A stretch of DNA of 64,000 bases from Paraburkholderia antibiotica (GTDB lineage: Bacteria > Pseudomonadota > Gammaproteobacteria > Burkholderiales > Burkholderiaceae): positions 372,001 through 436,000 of the forward strand of contig NZ_JABBFZ010000002.1 of the NCBI RefSeq assembly GCF_012927125.1, read 5' to 3'. Within the stretch, counting starts at the first letter, position 1. Every line of letters begins with the position of its first letter. This document shows positions 46,856 to 56,071 of this stretch, one piece after another. The translations under genes and the position numbers were made by a program. Below the pieces are notes generated by a model. It did not search any database. It had not been told where the DNA came from and saw only the letters and a list, made by a program, of their open reading frames with translations.

Positions 46856-48172
46856 TCAATCTTCTTTCGCGCCTCCCACCTGCGGGCGCAACCCGCAAGC
46901 AACGCGAACCCGCGCGAGCGCACGTTCGGCCCCGGGCAGCAGGTGAATCAGTTCGAGGCGAATCATTACGCCGAGCAGGATCGCCGCCAGCGTCGCTTCG
47001 CCGATTACCCGCGCGGACGCCATGCCCATCGCGCCAAAACGCGGCGCCAGTATCAGCGCGGAGACGAGATTGAGCACCCCCGACGCGACGCCGGCCATCG
47101 CGAGCAGCCGGTCTTTCTTGCGCGGCACGAACACGTAGAACGCAACGAATTCGTTGAAGGCTGCAAACGGAAACATCCACGCGAATATCTGCAACACGCG
47201 TGCGCTCGGTTCGAATGCGGGTCCGAGAATCAGCGGCAGCACGAACGGCGACAGCGTCAGCGCGCCGCATAGCACCAGCACGCCATAGCCCATCAACAGC
47301 ATCGCGCCGCGACGCGTCGTGACGTGCGCGCCTTCCTTGTCGCCCTGTGCGAGCTGCCGCGAGATCGTCGGAATGAATACCTGCGACGCGGGCCCCATCA
47401 GACTCAGACCGATCGTCGCGAAGCGCTCGGCCGCACCGAAATAGCCAACCTGCGCAGGCGTCGACAACAGCGTCAATAGATAGGTCGACGACGCGGTGAG
47501 CACGACGGAGCCCGACGAGTAGCAGAACAACATGGTCGAGTTGCGTACCAGCGGCACGACACCCGAGAACCTGAGGCGCGGCAAACCGAGTTGATAGGTC
47601 GTCAAGCCATATGAAATGATCGACGAAGCGATCCCCGCGACCAGCAGACTCGCGAGCACCCAGACCGCGTCGTTCGGGCCTCTGACGAGCGTGAGCACCA
47701 GCACGAGGCTCACCGCGAAGCCGAATACTTCGATCATGATCGGAGTGCGAAAGTACTGCCGCCCCTGGAACAGCCAGCCGAGATTGAGCGCCGAGACGAT
47801 ACCGAGTGCGGTCGCGAGCAGACCAATAACCGGCTGTTCGGACAGGACCGGCGAACTCATCGTCGCGACAACGCCAATCACCGCGCCGATCAGGCCCAAC
47901 AGCAGCCGCGCGCTGACATGCAGCGAATAGATCGAATTGCATTCCTGCGCCGACTGCGCTCTCGACACCTCGCGCATGCCGACGAACGTAAAGCCGAAGC
48001 TCACGAGCATCCATATCACGTTCATCAGCGACATCGACGCGAGCACCCGGCCATATTCGGCCACGCCCAGTACCCGTCCATAGAACGGCACAACGATGAT
48101 GAGGTACACGTACCTCATCAGATAGCCGCCATAGACAAAGGCAATTACATTGGCGCTCGCTCGTCTATCCAT
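46856..48172 (-). CDS. wzx: Oligosaccharide flippase (Wzx-like)
   Basis: A 438-residue polysaccharide-transporter/MATE-type protein with about twelve to fourteen helices (VIAFVYGGYLMRYVYLIIVV, YGRVLASMSLMNVIWMLVS). It would flip the lipid-linked EPS repeat to the periplasm. ATG 48172 has GGAGG about 5 bases upstream; an ATG at 48193 is possible but less likely. It starts 17 bases after the GT2 stop, in the same operon. Confidence 0.87.
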   Translation of the reverse strand: MDRRASANVIAFVYGGYLMRYVYLIIVVPFYGRVLGVAEYGRVLASMSLMNVIWMLVSFGFTFVGMREVSRAQSAQECNSIYSLHVSARLLLGLIGAVIGVVATMSSPVLSEQPVIGLLATALGIVSALNLGWLFQGRQYFRTPIMIEVFGFAVSLVLVLTLVRGPNDAVWVLASLLVAGIASSIISYGLTTYQLGLPRLRFSGVVPLVRNSTMLFCYSSGSVVLTASSTYLLTLLSTPAQVGYFGAAERFATIGLSLMGPASQVFIPTISRQLAQGDKEGAHVTTRRGAMLLMGYGVLVLCGALTLSPFVLPLILGPAFEPSARVLQIFAWMFPFAAFNEFVAFYVFVPRKKDRLLAMAGVASGVLNLVSALILAPRFGAMGMASARVIGEATLAAILLGVMIRLELIHLLPGAERALARVRVACGLRPQVGGAKED

Positions 48173-48189
48173 GCCGTCCTCCGTCGCCT

Positions 48190-49200
48190 TCATCGGCCCG
48201 CTACGCGTCGGCGCGCAAGCGGGTTGGCGATATAACGCACCGCGAAATCGGACAGCGGCGAATAAGGCACGAGACACAGACTCGACAGCACGAGCGTGCC
48301 GAGTTTCTTCTTCAGGCTCCAGAACGGATTGGCGATGATCGTATGCAGATAGCTGCGCGAATGGTGCAGCATCCAGCTCCAACGCGAGAAGAGCTTCGCG
48401 TGATAGAGGTTCGAGCAGAACGTGGCCTTCTCATGCGAGAAGTCGAGAAACGCCGGCGGAAGCTCAATACCGAGGCGATCCATCGCGAGATTGCGCAGAA
48501 TCGCCCAGCGCATATTGAACGCGCGCGGCGCCTTCGTCAGTTGTTCCGAATTCGCGAAGGACACCGTCTCGCCGCCCGCGTTATGCACGCGATAGCCACC
48601 CAACGATTTCGGCACGGTCGCAATCGGCCCGGTCAGCGCCACGCCATAGATTGCATAGAAGTCCGCGCCATAGCGATTCACGCCTTCTTCCGGCACCGGA
48701 AAGATCTGCCGCAGCGCACTCACCCGGTAAGCGTTGCCCGACGCGGGCGGTGACGGATACAGCCAGCCGCCCCGCAACAGCTTGCCGCAGTCGTGCGGTG
48801 GCTGGCTATGCGGCACCGATGCACCGGTGAGCGCACCATCTCTGTCCATCACGTCGAGGCGGAATTGCACCTTGGACCACGCACCGCCATCGAACAGGCG
48901 CATCACTTCGGACACCGCGCTCGGATAGAGCACGTCGTCCGAATCGAGAAAGATCACGTAGTCGGTGTCGAGCAAGCCGATTGCATGGTTGTAGGCGGAA
49001 ACCTGTCCGCCGTTTTCCTTGAAGACCGCCCGTACGCGACTGCCATAGCTCTCCACGATCGCGCGCGAACCGTCGGTCGAACCGTCGTCGATTACGAGTA
49101 CTTCCGTCCCCGGATAGTCCTGCGCGAGCGCGGAGTCGATCGCCGCCACGAGATAACGCTCGTAGTTGTAATTGCAGATCACAATGGTGACGTTTTTCAT
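48190..49200 (-). CDS. Glycosyltransferase family 2
   Basis: A 336-residue GT-A glycosyltransferase (GT2): VTIVICNYNYERYL at the N-terminus, LVIDDGSTDGSRAIV, and VIFLDSDDVLYP for the DxD-type nucleotide-sugar site. A hydrophobic tail (LGTLVLSSLCLVPYSPLS) near residue 305 may be peripheral to the membrane. It is one of three EPS-unit glycosyltransferases in the operon. Confidence 0.88.
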   Translation of the reverse strand: MKNVTIVICNYNYERYLVAAIDSALAQDYPGTEVLVIDDGSTDGSRAIVESYGSRVRAVFKENGGQVSAYNHAIGLLDTDYVIFLDSDDVLYPSAVSEVMRLFDGGAWSKVQFRLDVMDRDGALTGASVPHSQPPHDCGKLLRGGWLYPSPPASGNAYRVSALRQIFPVPEEGVNRYGADFYAIYGVALTGPIATVPKSLGGYRVHNAGGETVSFANSEQLTKAPRAFNMRWAILRNLAMDRLGIELPPAFLDFSHEKATFCSNLYHAKLFSRWSWMLHHSRSYLHTIIANPFWSLKKKLGTLVLSSLCLVPYSPLSDFAVRYIANPLARRRVAGR

Positions 49201-49293
49201 GATGCCTCAACGCTGTCCGTCAGTTTCGATCCACCAGCAACCGGCGGCCGTAGAACACTCGATACACAGCTCGATACACAACCACGCAATTCG

Positions 49294-50739
49294 CTACGTC
49301 GCATGACGCACCACCAGATAAGCCAGATGCTTCGGCGGATCGTTGTCCGCGCCGTTGACCTTGTCGGGCACTCTGAACCGCACTTTCATCAAACCGTTAT
49401 CCCAACTCGTTGCCAGCGTGTTCGATGCACTCGCGTTGCCCGTCAGCGCATCGATAAAGTCCATCTGTACCGTGCGCGAGCGCAACGACTCCAGACCCGG
49501 AATCGCCAACGTCTGCCAACCGGAAGCCGCACTGACCTGCATCACGAGATCGCTGCCGGAGAACAATGCCTTTACAGCAACGCTTGGACCACCCTGCACC
49601 GGCTGTGTAAAACTCGCGAGTTCACCGCCCGCGGTCTGCCGAAGCACAACCAGGCTTTGACCCGATGCGTTGTACGTTCTCGCGGGCGGACCGCGATGCG
49701 TGAGACGGAACGGTTCATAGCCGTCCCAGTGATAGATCATCGACAGATACTTGTTCGGATCGTCCCATTGGCGGCCAAGTGCCCACACCGCGAAATCGAA
49801 GAAATAGCGCGGCAGGTAATGCGGGTCCTTCATGTACTCGTTGCCGATTTCCGTTTGCCAGATGCCACGTGCGGGACCGTTCTTCACGTATTGCTGATAG
49901 AGCGACTCCATATCGGACACTGGCAGATAGTGAGTGTCGATGTAGTCGACCCAATCGAGCATGCGCTCCTTCAATGCCGGGCTCCGGTATTCGAGCCAGC
50001 GCTGAAAGTTGTCCAGCCCGCCCTGATCGGGCCAGCCGCCATACACCACATAAGCGTGATAGCGGCGAATGATCCGTGCCGCCGGAATATGAATCCGCTC
50101 GACGTAATCCTGCATCGCGCGCTCGTACGGCTGCGCGTGCTTTTCGTCCTTGTCGAAACGAGGCCCATGCCAGAACGTGGCCTGCGGCAAGCCACCGGAG
50201 AGTTTGCCGGCCGCCTCGTTCCAGATCTGGAAATAGCGCAGGTTATACGGTGGCGCGGAGTATTTGCGCACTACCGCGTCGACGTATTGCGTCCACGCGT
50301 CCACGTCCACCGGCGCGGAATTCGAGTCGCCCGGCACGCTCGCGTTCCATGCCGGCGTATAGCCGAGCAGCAGCAGCGAGCCAATACCATTGCGTTCGTT
50401 TCGAATCAGTACCGACGGCAAGTCGCTATCGAAGGTAGAGCCTGTCTTATCGATGCGCATGTTCTCGCCGGGCCGGTCAGGTTGTCCCGGCCCCACCGAG
50501 CCGCGCCCCCAACTGATGCCCATCGCGCGCCACATCTGCAGGTCGGTGGGCGAAGTCGCCCAGCCGTTGGTGCCGATCAGATCGGTCATCATGCGCGCTT
50601 GCGGGCGCGATGGTGGTGCGTCCTGTATCAACGCGCGCGCGGGTGTGATACGCGACAACGGCAGAGCCGCGCCCGCTCCCAACGCAGCGAGTGCACGCAA
50701 TACACGTCTTCTGCCAGCACGGATTTTCAAGCGATCCAT
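49294..50739 (-). CDS. Secreted glycoside hydrolase (GH39-like, clan A)
   Basis: A 481-residue (beta/alpha)8 glycoside hydrolase with a Tat-like N-terminus (GRRRVLRALAALGAGAALPL). Predicted catalytic acids are Glu175 (FQIWNEAAG) and Glu297 (WQTEIGNEYM), the spacing seen in clan A enzymes such as GH39. A beta-sandwich domain follows from about residue 370. It lies between two glycosyltransferase genes of the EPS operon, so it probably trims, releases or edits the nascent EPS in the periplasm. The exact GH family is uncertain. Confidence 0.75.
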   Translation of the reverse strand: MDRLKIRAGRRRVLRALAALGAGAALPLSRITPARALIQDAPPSRPQARMMTDLIGTNGWATSPTDLQMWRAMGISWGRGSVGPGQPDRPGENMRIDKTGSTFDSDLPSVLIRNERNGIGSLLLLGYTPAWNASVPGDSNSAPVDVDAWTQYVDAVVRKYSAPPYNLRYFQIWNEAAGKLSGGLPQATFWHGPRFDKDEKHAQPYERAMQDYVERIHIPAARIIRRYHAYVVYGGWPDQGGLDNFQRWLEYRSPALKERMLDWVDYIDTHYLPVSDMESLYQQYVKNGPARGIWQTEIGNEYMKDPHYLPRYFFDFAVWALGRQWDDPNKYLSMIYHWDGYEPFRLTHRGPPARTYNASGQSLVVLRQTAGGELASFTQPVQGGPSVAVKALFSGSDLVMQVSAASGWQTLAIPGLESLRSRTVQMDFIDALTGNASASNTLATSWDNGLMKVRFRVPDKVNGADNDPPKHLAYLVVRHAT

Positions 50740-50757
50740 CTTCGGGCCCGTCCATCG

Positions 50758-51873
50758 CTAGCTCGTCGACGCACGTGGCGTCAGATCGGCCAGCCGTTTT
50801 CCGGTCTGTCCATAGAGGATTTCGAGTACCTTCTGCGCCGAGCGTTCCCAGCGAAATTCGCGCGCATGCAGCAGCCCCGCGCTGCGGTAGCGTTGCCGCA
50901 AATCCGCGTCGCTCATCATCGTCGAGATCTTCGCGGCAATGTCGTCCGGCGAAGTCGCTTCGCAATACATCGCGGCATCCCCGCACGCTTCCGGTATCGA
51001 CGTACGCGTCGACGCGATCACCGGGCAGCCGCAGTACATTGCCTCCAGCGGCGGCAGGCCGAAGCCTTCGTAAAGCGACGGAAACACGAGGCAACCGGCG
51101 TTCTCATACAGCGACTTCAGCTCCGCGTCGGACACGAAACCCGCCCATACGATCCGCCGCGAATGCATCGGATGGTCGGTGCCCTCGCTGCTGAAAATGC
51201 GCGAGTTCTTTCCTCCGACGATCACGAATTTGACTCCGGAAAGATGTTCCAGACGTGTAATGGCATCGAGTACGCCTTGCAGGTTCTTGCGCGGATCGAG
51301 ACTACCGACGATCACGCAATACGCGTCGCGCTTCAGGTCGAGTCGTTCGAGCACCGCGGGCTCCGCGACAATCCGGTCGAGATGATCCGCGCCGGGCGTC
51401 ACCACTTTCACGTGCGACTCATCGATGTTCAGATGGTGACAGATACGTGTCTTCGAGAAGGTCGAGACGGTCAGAATGGTCGGATGCGTGCGCGGCAGCA
51501 GCGAGAAGCAGACCCGATACCAGACGCGGAATTTTCTCGAGAAGCCGTGCGGCACGTCGTACACGGCCATATCGTGAACCATCACGATCTGCCCGTGTTT
51601 AAAGAGCGGATTGGTATTGCACAGATTGAGCAGCGTCATGCCGCGCGCGGCAATGGGCAGCGTGATCTGCTCCCACAGCGTACCGCGCAGCCACGGAAAG
51701 CGTCGTTGCGGTTTGAGCAGCGCGCCGGGCGCCTTCGCATTCTGCGGCACGAACAGCTCCGGCTCGTCACCGGGCGCGGCACGCATCTGCATGGCCCGAG
51801 TCAGTTCATACGCGACACGTTGAACTCCAGTGACAGGTTGCGAAGTAAACTTTCCGTTGATTGCAAAGGCCAT
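50758..51873 (-). CDS. Glycosyltransferase family 4
   Basis: A 371-residue GT4 glycosyltransferase. NGKFTSQPVTGVQRVAYEL is the acceptor-domain start typical of mannosyltransferases in EPS clusters; YCVIVGSLDPRKNLQGVLDA and CLVFPSLYEGFGLPPLEAM mark the donor domain. ATG 51873 has GGAG about 6 bases upstream. It lies 75 bases after the tyrosine-kinase gene and is followed by the glycoside hydrolase gene. Confidence 0.88.
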   Translation of the reverse strand: MAFAINGKFTSQPVTGVQRVAYELTRAMQMRAAPGDEPELFVPQNAKAPGALLKPQRRFPWLRGTLWEQITLPIAARGMTLLNLCNTNPLFKHGQIVMVHDMAVYDVPHGFSRKFRVWYRVCFSLLPRTHPTILTVSTFSKTRICHHLNIDESHVKVVTPGADHLDRIVAEPAVLERLDLKRDAYCVIVGSLDPRKNLQGVLDAITRLEHLSGVKFVIVGGKNSRIFSSEGTDHPMHSRRIVWAGFVSDAELKSLYENAGCLVFPSLYEGFGLPPLEAMYCGCPVIASTRTSIPEACGDAAMYCEATSPDDIAAKISTMMSDADLRQRYRSAGLLHAREFRWERSAQKVLEILYGQTGKRLADLTPRASTS

Positions 51874-51948
51874 CTGGTTCTCCGTTGTACGCCGTCGCGA
51901 GCCGCTCAATTGCCCTTCCTTTCCTGTGCGTTGATTTTTTCGACACGC

Positions 51949-54276
51949 TCACGCGCCGTGCGTCGCCCGGTGCGGAATGTCGTCCTCGCCGAAATCGCTG
52001 GCGTAGTTGGTTTCGTAGTCGTAGTTCCTCGTGCTTCGACGCAACGGAATGCCGTTGAAGACCGCACCGGCGATGCGCCCTTCCGCGCGCTCGACCTTCT
52101 TGACCGTGTCGGCAATTTCTTCCTCGCTCTGCATGCCCGAGCGCAATACCAGCAGCGACGCGCCGGCATCGCTCGCGATGATCGACGCATCGGTGACAGC
52201 AAGAAACGGCGGCGTATCGATGATCACCAGATCGAATTGGGTCGAGAGCCGATCCAGTACTTCCTTCAGACGCGGCTTCATCAACAGCGCGGCCGGGTTT
52301 TCCGGGCGCACGCCGCACGACAGGAACGTCAATCCGTCGATACCGGTCGTACGCAGTGCGCTGCGCAGTGGCAGGCGCTCGCACAGCACTTCCGAAAGAC
52401 CGCCGCGATTGCTCTCGTTGAAGAGCGATGCCAGATGACCGCGCCGCATGTCGGCGTCGATCAGCACCACTCGCGAGCCGATTTCCGCGTGCAGGATCGC
52501 CAGATTCGCGGCCACGAAGCTCTTGCCCGCCGACGGCGTCGGCCCGATGATCATCATGATGTTGTTGCGCGCCCGCGCGAGATCGCGTGTCACCGCAGTT
52601 CGCACATTGCGCAGCGCTTCGACCGAGCTATCGTGCGGGAAGCGCGCGGCGAGAATTCTGTTGTGGTCGTCACCCGTATTGAACTGGATGTCCTGCATGC
52701 CTTTATGCAACGGCGGCGTGGCGCGCGCGGCCGCTCCCGGCAGCGATTTGCGCCCCGCGCTCGTCGCGTTGCGATCGAGCAATACCTGCTGCTGGCTGAA
52801 CAGGATTTCGCCGAATACCGGCACGCTCATCTGACGCTCGATGTAACGCGGATCCGTCACGCCGATCATCACGTGGCGACGCATGAAGACCAGCACGACG
52901 CCGGACACGATACCCAGTAGCAGCCCGCCGCCCAACACGAGTACCGGCTGGGGCATGACCGGGCGATGCGGTCTGATCGCCTGATCGAGAATGTGCGCGC
53001 CGCCCGTCGTGCTGGCGCGTCGTACCTGCAATTGCTGGGCCTTCTGCACCATGCCCAGATAAATCGTTTCCGCCACCTTCTGCGCGCGAATCAGATCCAC
53101 GCTCTCGCGCTCCGACGCCGGCATGCCGTTGAAATGCGTGTCGAACTTCGCCTTCGCCTGCTTCAACTGTGCCAGCTGTTCGTCGACGTTCTGCACCCAG
53201 CGGCTCTGTTCGGTATAGCGCTCGAGCAATTGCGTGCGCTGCAATTGCAGACTCGCGATCTGCTTGTCGAGATCGAGTCCGCCCTGCAGATACGCCTGCG
53301 CCTCGTTGGTCGGCTGCATCGATTGCGCGTTGGAGCGGAAGCTCTTCAATGCTTCTTCGGATTTGCGCAGATCCGCGAGCAGGCGCGGCAGCTCACCGTT
53401 GATGAACGCGAGCGTCTTCGTATCGTTCAATTGCCGGCTCGCGATCGCCGAGGCGATGTATTGCTGCCCCAATGCATTAGCGACGGCCGCGGCCTTGTCC
53501 GGATCCTTGTCCCGGTACTGGATTTGCAGAAGCCCCGAATCCTTCACCTTGTCGCCGATTTTCACGGTGGCCAGAAAACGCTTGACCGCATCCAGCTCGT
53601 TCCAGCGAATCACTTCGAACTTCGTGCCCGGCCGCGCCGCAAGCTCCTTGATCAGCATCGACACGCCGTTCTGCTTGACCGGCGTGCCCACCATGCCGCT
53701 CACCAGCACTTCGCCGGACGGGTCGAGCAGTTCGTATGCACCGTGCTCGAGCGCGACCAGCGTGAGCTTTTCTTCCTCGAGTTCGCGCGGCACGTCGAGC
53801 GCACCGATCTGCACGCGCTCGCCGCCCCATGCAAACGATTTCAACCCGAGCCACGGCGCCGAAGGCTGGCCCGGCGTGGCAAATTTTTCGGCAATGTCGC
53901 CGAGGATCGGAATCTGATGCGGCTTCACCGACACGTCGAAACGGAATTGATCGATCACCGGCTGCAATACCGAGCGACTCTCCATCACCGCCATTTCCGT
54001 CACGGGCGACGGCGACGGCGGCGGCAGCATGTCCTGGTTCTGCAACGCGAGTCCGAGCGCATTCGGCTCGGGCGGATCCACCCGCACGACGATGTCCGCG
54101 GAATAGATCGGCGAGGCGATCAACAGATACGCGACAGCCATCGTGAGAACCACGACCGTCGTCACGACGATCTCCCACACGTGGTCGCGCATCAACGTGA
54201 GCATTCCGCGTGCACTGAGTTGCCTGCGCTCGGTATCGACAGCGGGATAGAGCGAATTTTGCGGGTAGTAATCCAC
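51949..54276 (-). CDS. wzc: Polysaccharide co-polymerase / tyrosine autokinase (Wzc/BceF-like)
   Basis: A 775-residue PCP-2a protein with a Wzz domain, two membrane helices (about 36-54 and 445-465), a periplasmic coiled-coil region (about 285-410) and a C-terminal BY-kinase. Kinase motifs are Walker A GPTPSAGKS (578-586), Walker A' VLIDADM (604-610) and Walker B LVIIDTPP (683-690). The C-terminal tail has only a small tyrosine cluster (NYDYETNY). It controls chain length and export of the EPS. It heads the minus-strand EPS operon. Neither a Wza exporter nor a Wzb phosphatase gene is adjacent. Confidence 0.9.
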   Translation of the reverse strand: MDYYPQNSLYPAVDTERRQLSARGMLTLMRDHVWEIVVTTVVVLTMAVAYLLIASPIYSADIVVRVDPPEPNALGLALQNQDMLPPPSPSPVTEMAVMESRSVLQPVIDQFRFDVSVKPHQIPILGDIAEKFATPGQPSAPWLGLKSFAWGGERVQIGALDVPRELEEEKLTLVALEHGAYELLDPSGEVLVSGMVGTPVKQNGVSMLIKELAARPGTKFEVIRWNELDAVKRFLATVKIGDKVKDSGLLQIQYRDKDPDKAAAVANALGQQYIASAIASRQLNDTKTLAFINGELPRLLADLRKSEEALKSFRSNAQSMQPTNEAQAYLQGGLDLDKQIASLQLQRTQLLERYTEQSRWVQNVDEQLAQLKQAKAKFDTHFNGMPASERESVDLIRAQKVAETIYLGMVQKAQQLQVRRASTTGGAHILDQAIRPHRPVMPQPVLVLGGGLLLGIVSGVVLVFMRRHVMIGVTDPRYIERQMSVPVFGEILFSQQQVLLDRNATSAGRKSLPGAAARATPPLHKGMQDIQFNTGDDHNRILAARFPHDSSVEALRNVRTAVTRDLARARNNIMMIIGPTPSAGKSFVAANLAILHAEIGSRVVLIDADMRRGHLASLFNESNRGGLSEVLCERLPLRSALRTTGIDGLTFLSCGVRPENPAALLMKPRLKEVLDRLSTQFDLVIIDTPPFLAVTDASIIASDAGASLLVLRSGMQSEEEIADTVKKVERAEGRIAGAVFNGIPLRRSTRNYDYETNYASDFGEDDIPHRATHGA

Positions 54277-54303
54277 CGGTCTGATCCTTGCAGGTTAATG
54301 AGC

Positions 54304-54324
54304 AAAGCAATCGACGATTGCTTT
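54304..54324. promoter_or_regulatory. Perfect 10-1-10 palindrome upstream of the tyrosine-kinase gene
   Basis: AAAGCAATCG and CGATTGCTTT flank a single A, 28 bases upstream of the wzc start. On RNA it would be a hairpin with a small loop; on DNA it is a strong candidate operator at the head of the EPS operon. Confidence 0.55.
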
Positions 54325-54715
54325 ACGTCGCCACATCGCCATTAAAGCCGCCGGCCAGATAGGCCTTGAATTGGCAGGCAGCACGGCGAAGCGACGTGCT
54401 GGGTCGGGTTAGGTCGGGGAACCGCGTTCGGGACCTCTCGAACGACGGAAGGCTGCACACCTACTGGCTATCCACCACGGCATTGCCGATTGCTCTACTC
54501 GCGAATTCGAAATACGAAAGTCCTATCCCCTGAACTCGCGAGAGGCAATTTTTCTATGGATGTTGCGGTGAAGCATAGGCGGCAAAAGAAGTACGCAATC
54601 ACGCCCGGCTCAAATTCGGGTGTTATTGGCCGATTATGTGGAGCGATTTACAGATGTGCGCACCGGCAGAAAGCGTTGTTGCGATCTGCAATTGGTGTAA
54701 CAGATTTATACGGTA

Positions 54716-54730
54716 TGGCACGTACATCGC
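54716..54730 (+). promoter_or_regulatory. Sigma54-like promoter element
   Basis: TGGCACGTACATCGC matches TGGCACG-N4-TTGC except TCGC for TTGC, with GG and GC at the correct 12-base offset. It reads toward the AraC-type gene, whose start is 310 bases away. The long distance and the mismatch keep confidence low. Confidence 0.3.
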
Positions 54731-55038
54731 GCCAGAACCGCGTGGCGCGATTCGATGAAGAGAAATGCCGTTCTGGCAGGCCGTATTCGCTGCATCCGTT
54801 GCCAGATGGCGCATTCAGCGCTGCGTGCGCGATTGCCATTGGCGGAATTGCGAAAATTGGGCAGAGAAAAACTTCCCTAGCGTGTTAAGTATTAGAACGC
54901 TTTTAAAGAAATGGCAAGGTAAGAATTTCTCCGATCCTGTCGATTACGCCAAAACACCACGCGGCCCGGCCAAGCTCGTCTCTCACATTTCGATGCGCTA
55001 ATCTCAATGCGTAGATTTTCCCGTCTGGAGAACCTCGC

Positions 55039-56010
55039 GTGATGAAGCACATTGGTCTATTCGTCTTTCAGGATTGCTCGATGGCAAGCACGGGTGCGAT
55101 TGGCGACGCCTTCCGCCTTGCCAACGAATTCAAAAGATCTGCCGGAGAAGAGCCACCGTACAGGTTCACCGTGGTGTCCGACGGTGGTGGTCTCGTGACC
55201 AGCTCTTCCGGCATTTCGATCTGGACACAAGGGCTCGAACGATACTGCCTGGCCGATTTCCACGCCTTCTTCGTCGCGTGCCGGGACGTCTCCGAAGTGG
55301 CGGAATCGAACGATCGCTTTCTGTCGTGGATCTCGCTGCAAGGCTCGATCGCTTCGTTCGGCATGCAGCAAGGGGCGAATCTTGCAGTCATCTGCAATGA
55401 CCCGCTGCAATCGACCGTGCCGATCTTTCTGTTCGATGACAGCGGCGACGCCGCGCGCACGCAAAGCAACGTCACGCCGACCGATCTCGCGCTCGCGCAG
55501 ATCGAGCGCGACGTCAATACCGACACAGCCCGCAAGATCGGCCGCATTCTGCAAGCGGGCTACGTCGAGAAGAACCGTTCCGAACTCGACGAGGCGAATA
55601 TCACCACCACGACCGAAAAGATTCGCGAGTCGGCACGCTGGATCAAGGAGAACTACAGCAAGGCCATTTCGGTGGCGCAGGCAGCCGAGTCGGTGGCGAT
55701 GAGCAAGCGCAATTTTCAGCGCCGCTTCAAGTGCGAATTCGGCATGACGCCGCTCGAATACCTGTTGCGTACCCGCTTCGAAATCGTGCGCTCGATGCTG
55801 AAAAACACCGATCTGCCGGTCGACAAGATTGCGCGCCGCTGCGGGATGGGCGACGGCAACCGGCTCGGCCGTCTGTTCAAGGAACGCTACGGCATGTCGC
55901 CGACGCAATTCCGCGCGCAACAGCATGTGGAAGCCGAAGAACGCTGGCTTACGCCGGAGGAAAGCTGGAGTGCCGCGACCGAGATGTTGCGCACCCCGCT
56001 GACGCTTTGA
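55039..56010 (+). CDS. AraC-family regulator with DJ-1/GlxA-like sensor domain
   Basis: A 323-residue GlxA-type AraC regulator: an N-terminal class I glutamine amidotransferase-like (DJ-1/PfpI) domain (about 1-180; IGLFVFQDCSMASTGAIGDAF) and a C-terminal pair of AraC helix-turn-helix motifs (AISVAQAAESVAMSKRNFQR and LPVDKIARRCGMGDGNRLGR). The catalytic-type Cys of DJ-1 proteins is not obvious, so the domain is probably a ligand sensor. The start is GTG 55039 with GGAG 8 bases upstream, or the adjacent ATG 55042. It is divergent from the EPS operon and is a likely EPS regulator. Confidence 0.85.
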   Translation: MMKHIGLFVFQDCSMASTGAIGDAFRLANEFKRSAGEEPPYRFTVVSDGGGLVTSSSGISIWTQGLERYCLADFHAFFVACRDVSEVAESNDRFLSWISLQGSIASFGMQQGANLAVICNDPLQSTVPIFLFDDSGDAARTQSNVTPTDLALAQIERDVNTDTARKIGRILQAGYVEKNRSELDEANITTTTEKIRESARWIKENYSKAISVAQAAESVAMSKRNFQRRFKCEFGMTPLEYLLRTRFEIVRSMLKNTDLPVDKIARRCGMGDGNRLGRLFKERYGMSPTQFRAQQHVEAEERWLTPEESWSAATEMLRTPLTL

Positions 56011-56071
56011 TTTTCGATTCCTTTGTTACTCCGAGAGCGATTTCGCGACTCGACCGCCAAGGGACAAGAAT

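Larger units (their letters stand above)
54277..55038. other. Divergent intergenic region between wzc and the AraC gene
   Basis: This 762-base gap is the largest in the window and AT-richer than the flanking genes. It holds the palindrome at 54304-54324 and a sigma54-like element at 54716-54730. Short open frames inside lack ribosome binding sites and family features. It probably carries the EPS operon promoter and the AraC-gene promoter. A small RNA cannot be excluded. Confidence 0.45.

Noticed and set aside
48793-52920. 1375-codon plus-strand open frame antisense to the EPS genes
   Set aside because: It runs opposite to five genes with clear motifs (GT2, GH, GT4, Wzc and their gaps). It is rich in Arg, His and Ala with no family features, as expected for an antisense frame in high-GC DNA.
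54490-54888. 132-codon open frame in the wzc-AraC gap
   Set aside because: No ribosome binding site, no recognisable domain and mixed codon use; better read as regulatory DNA.
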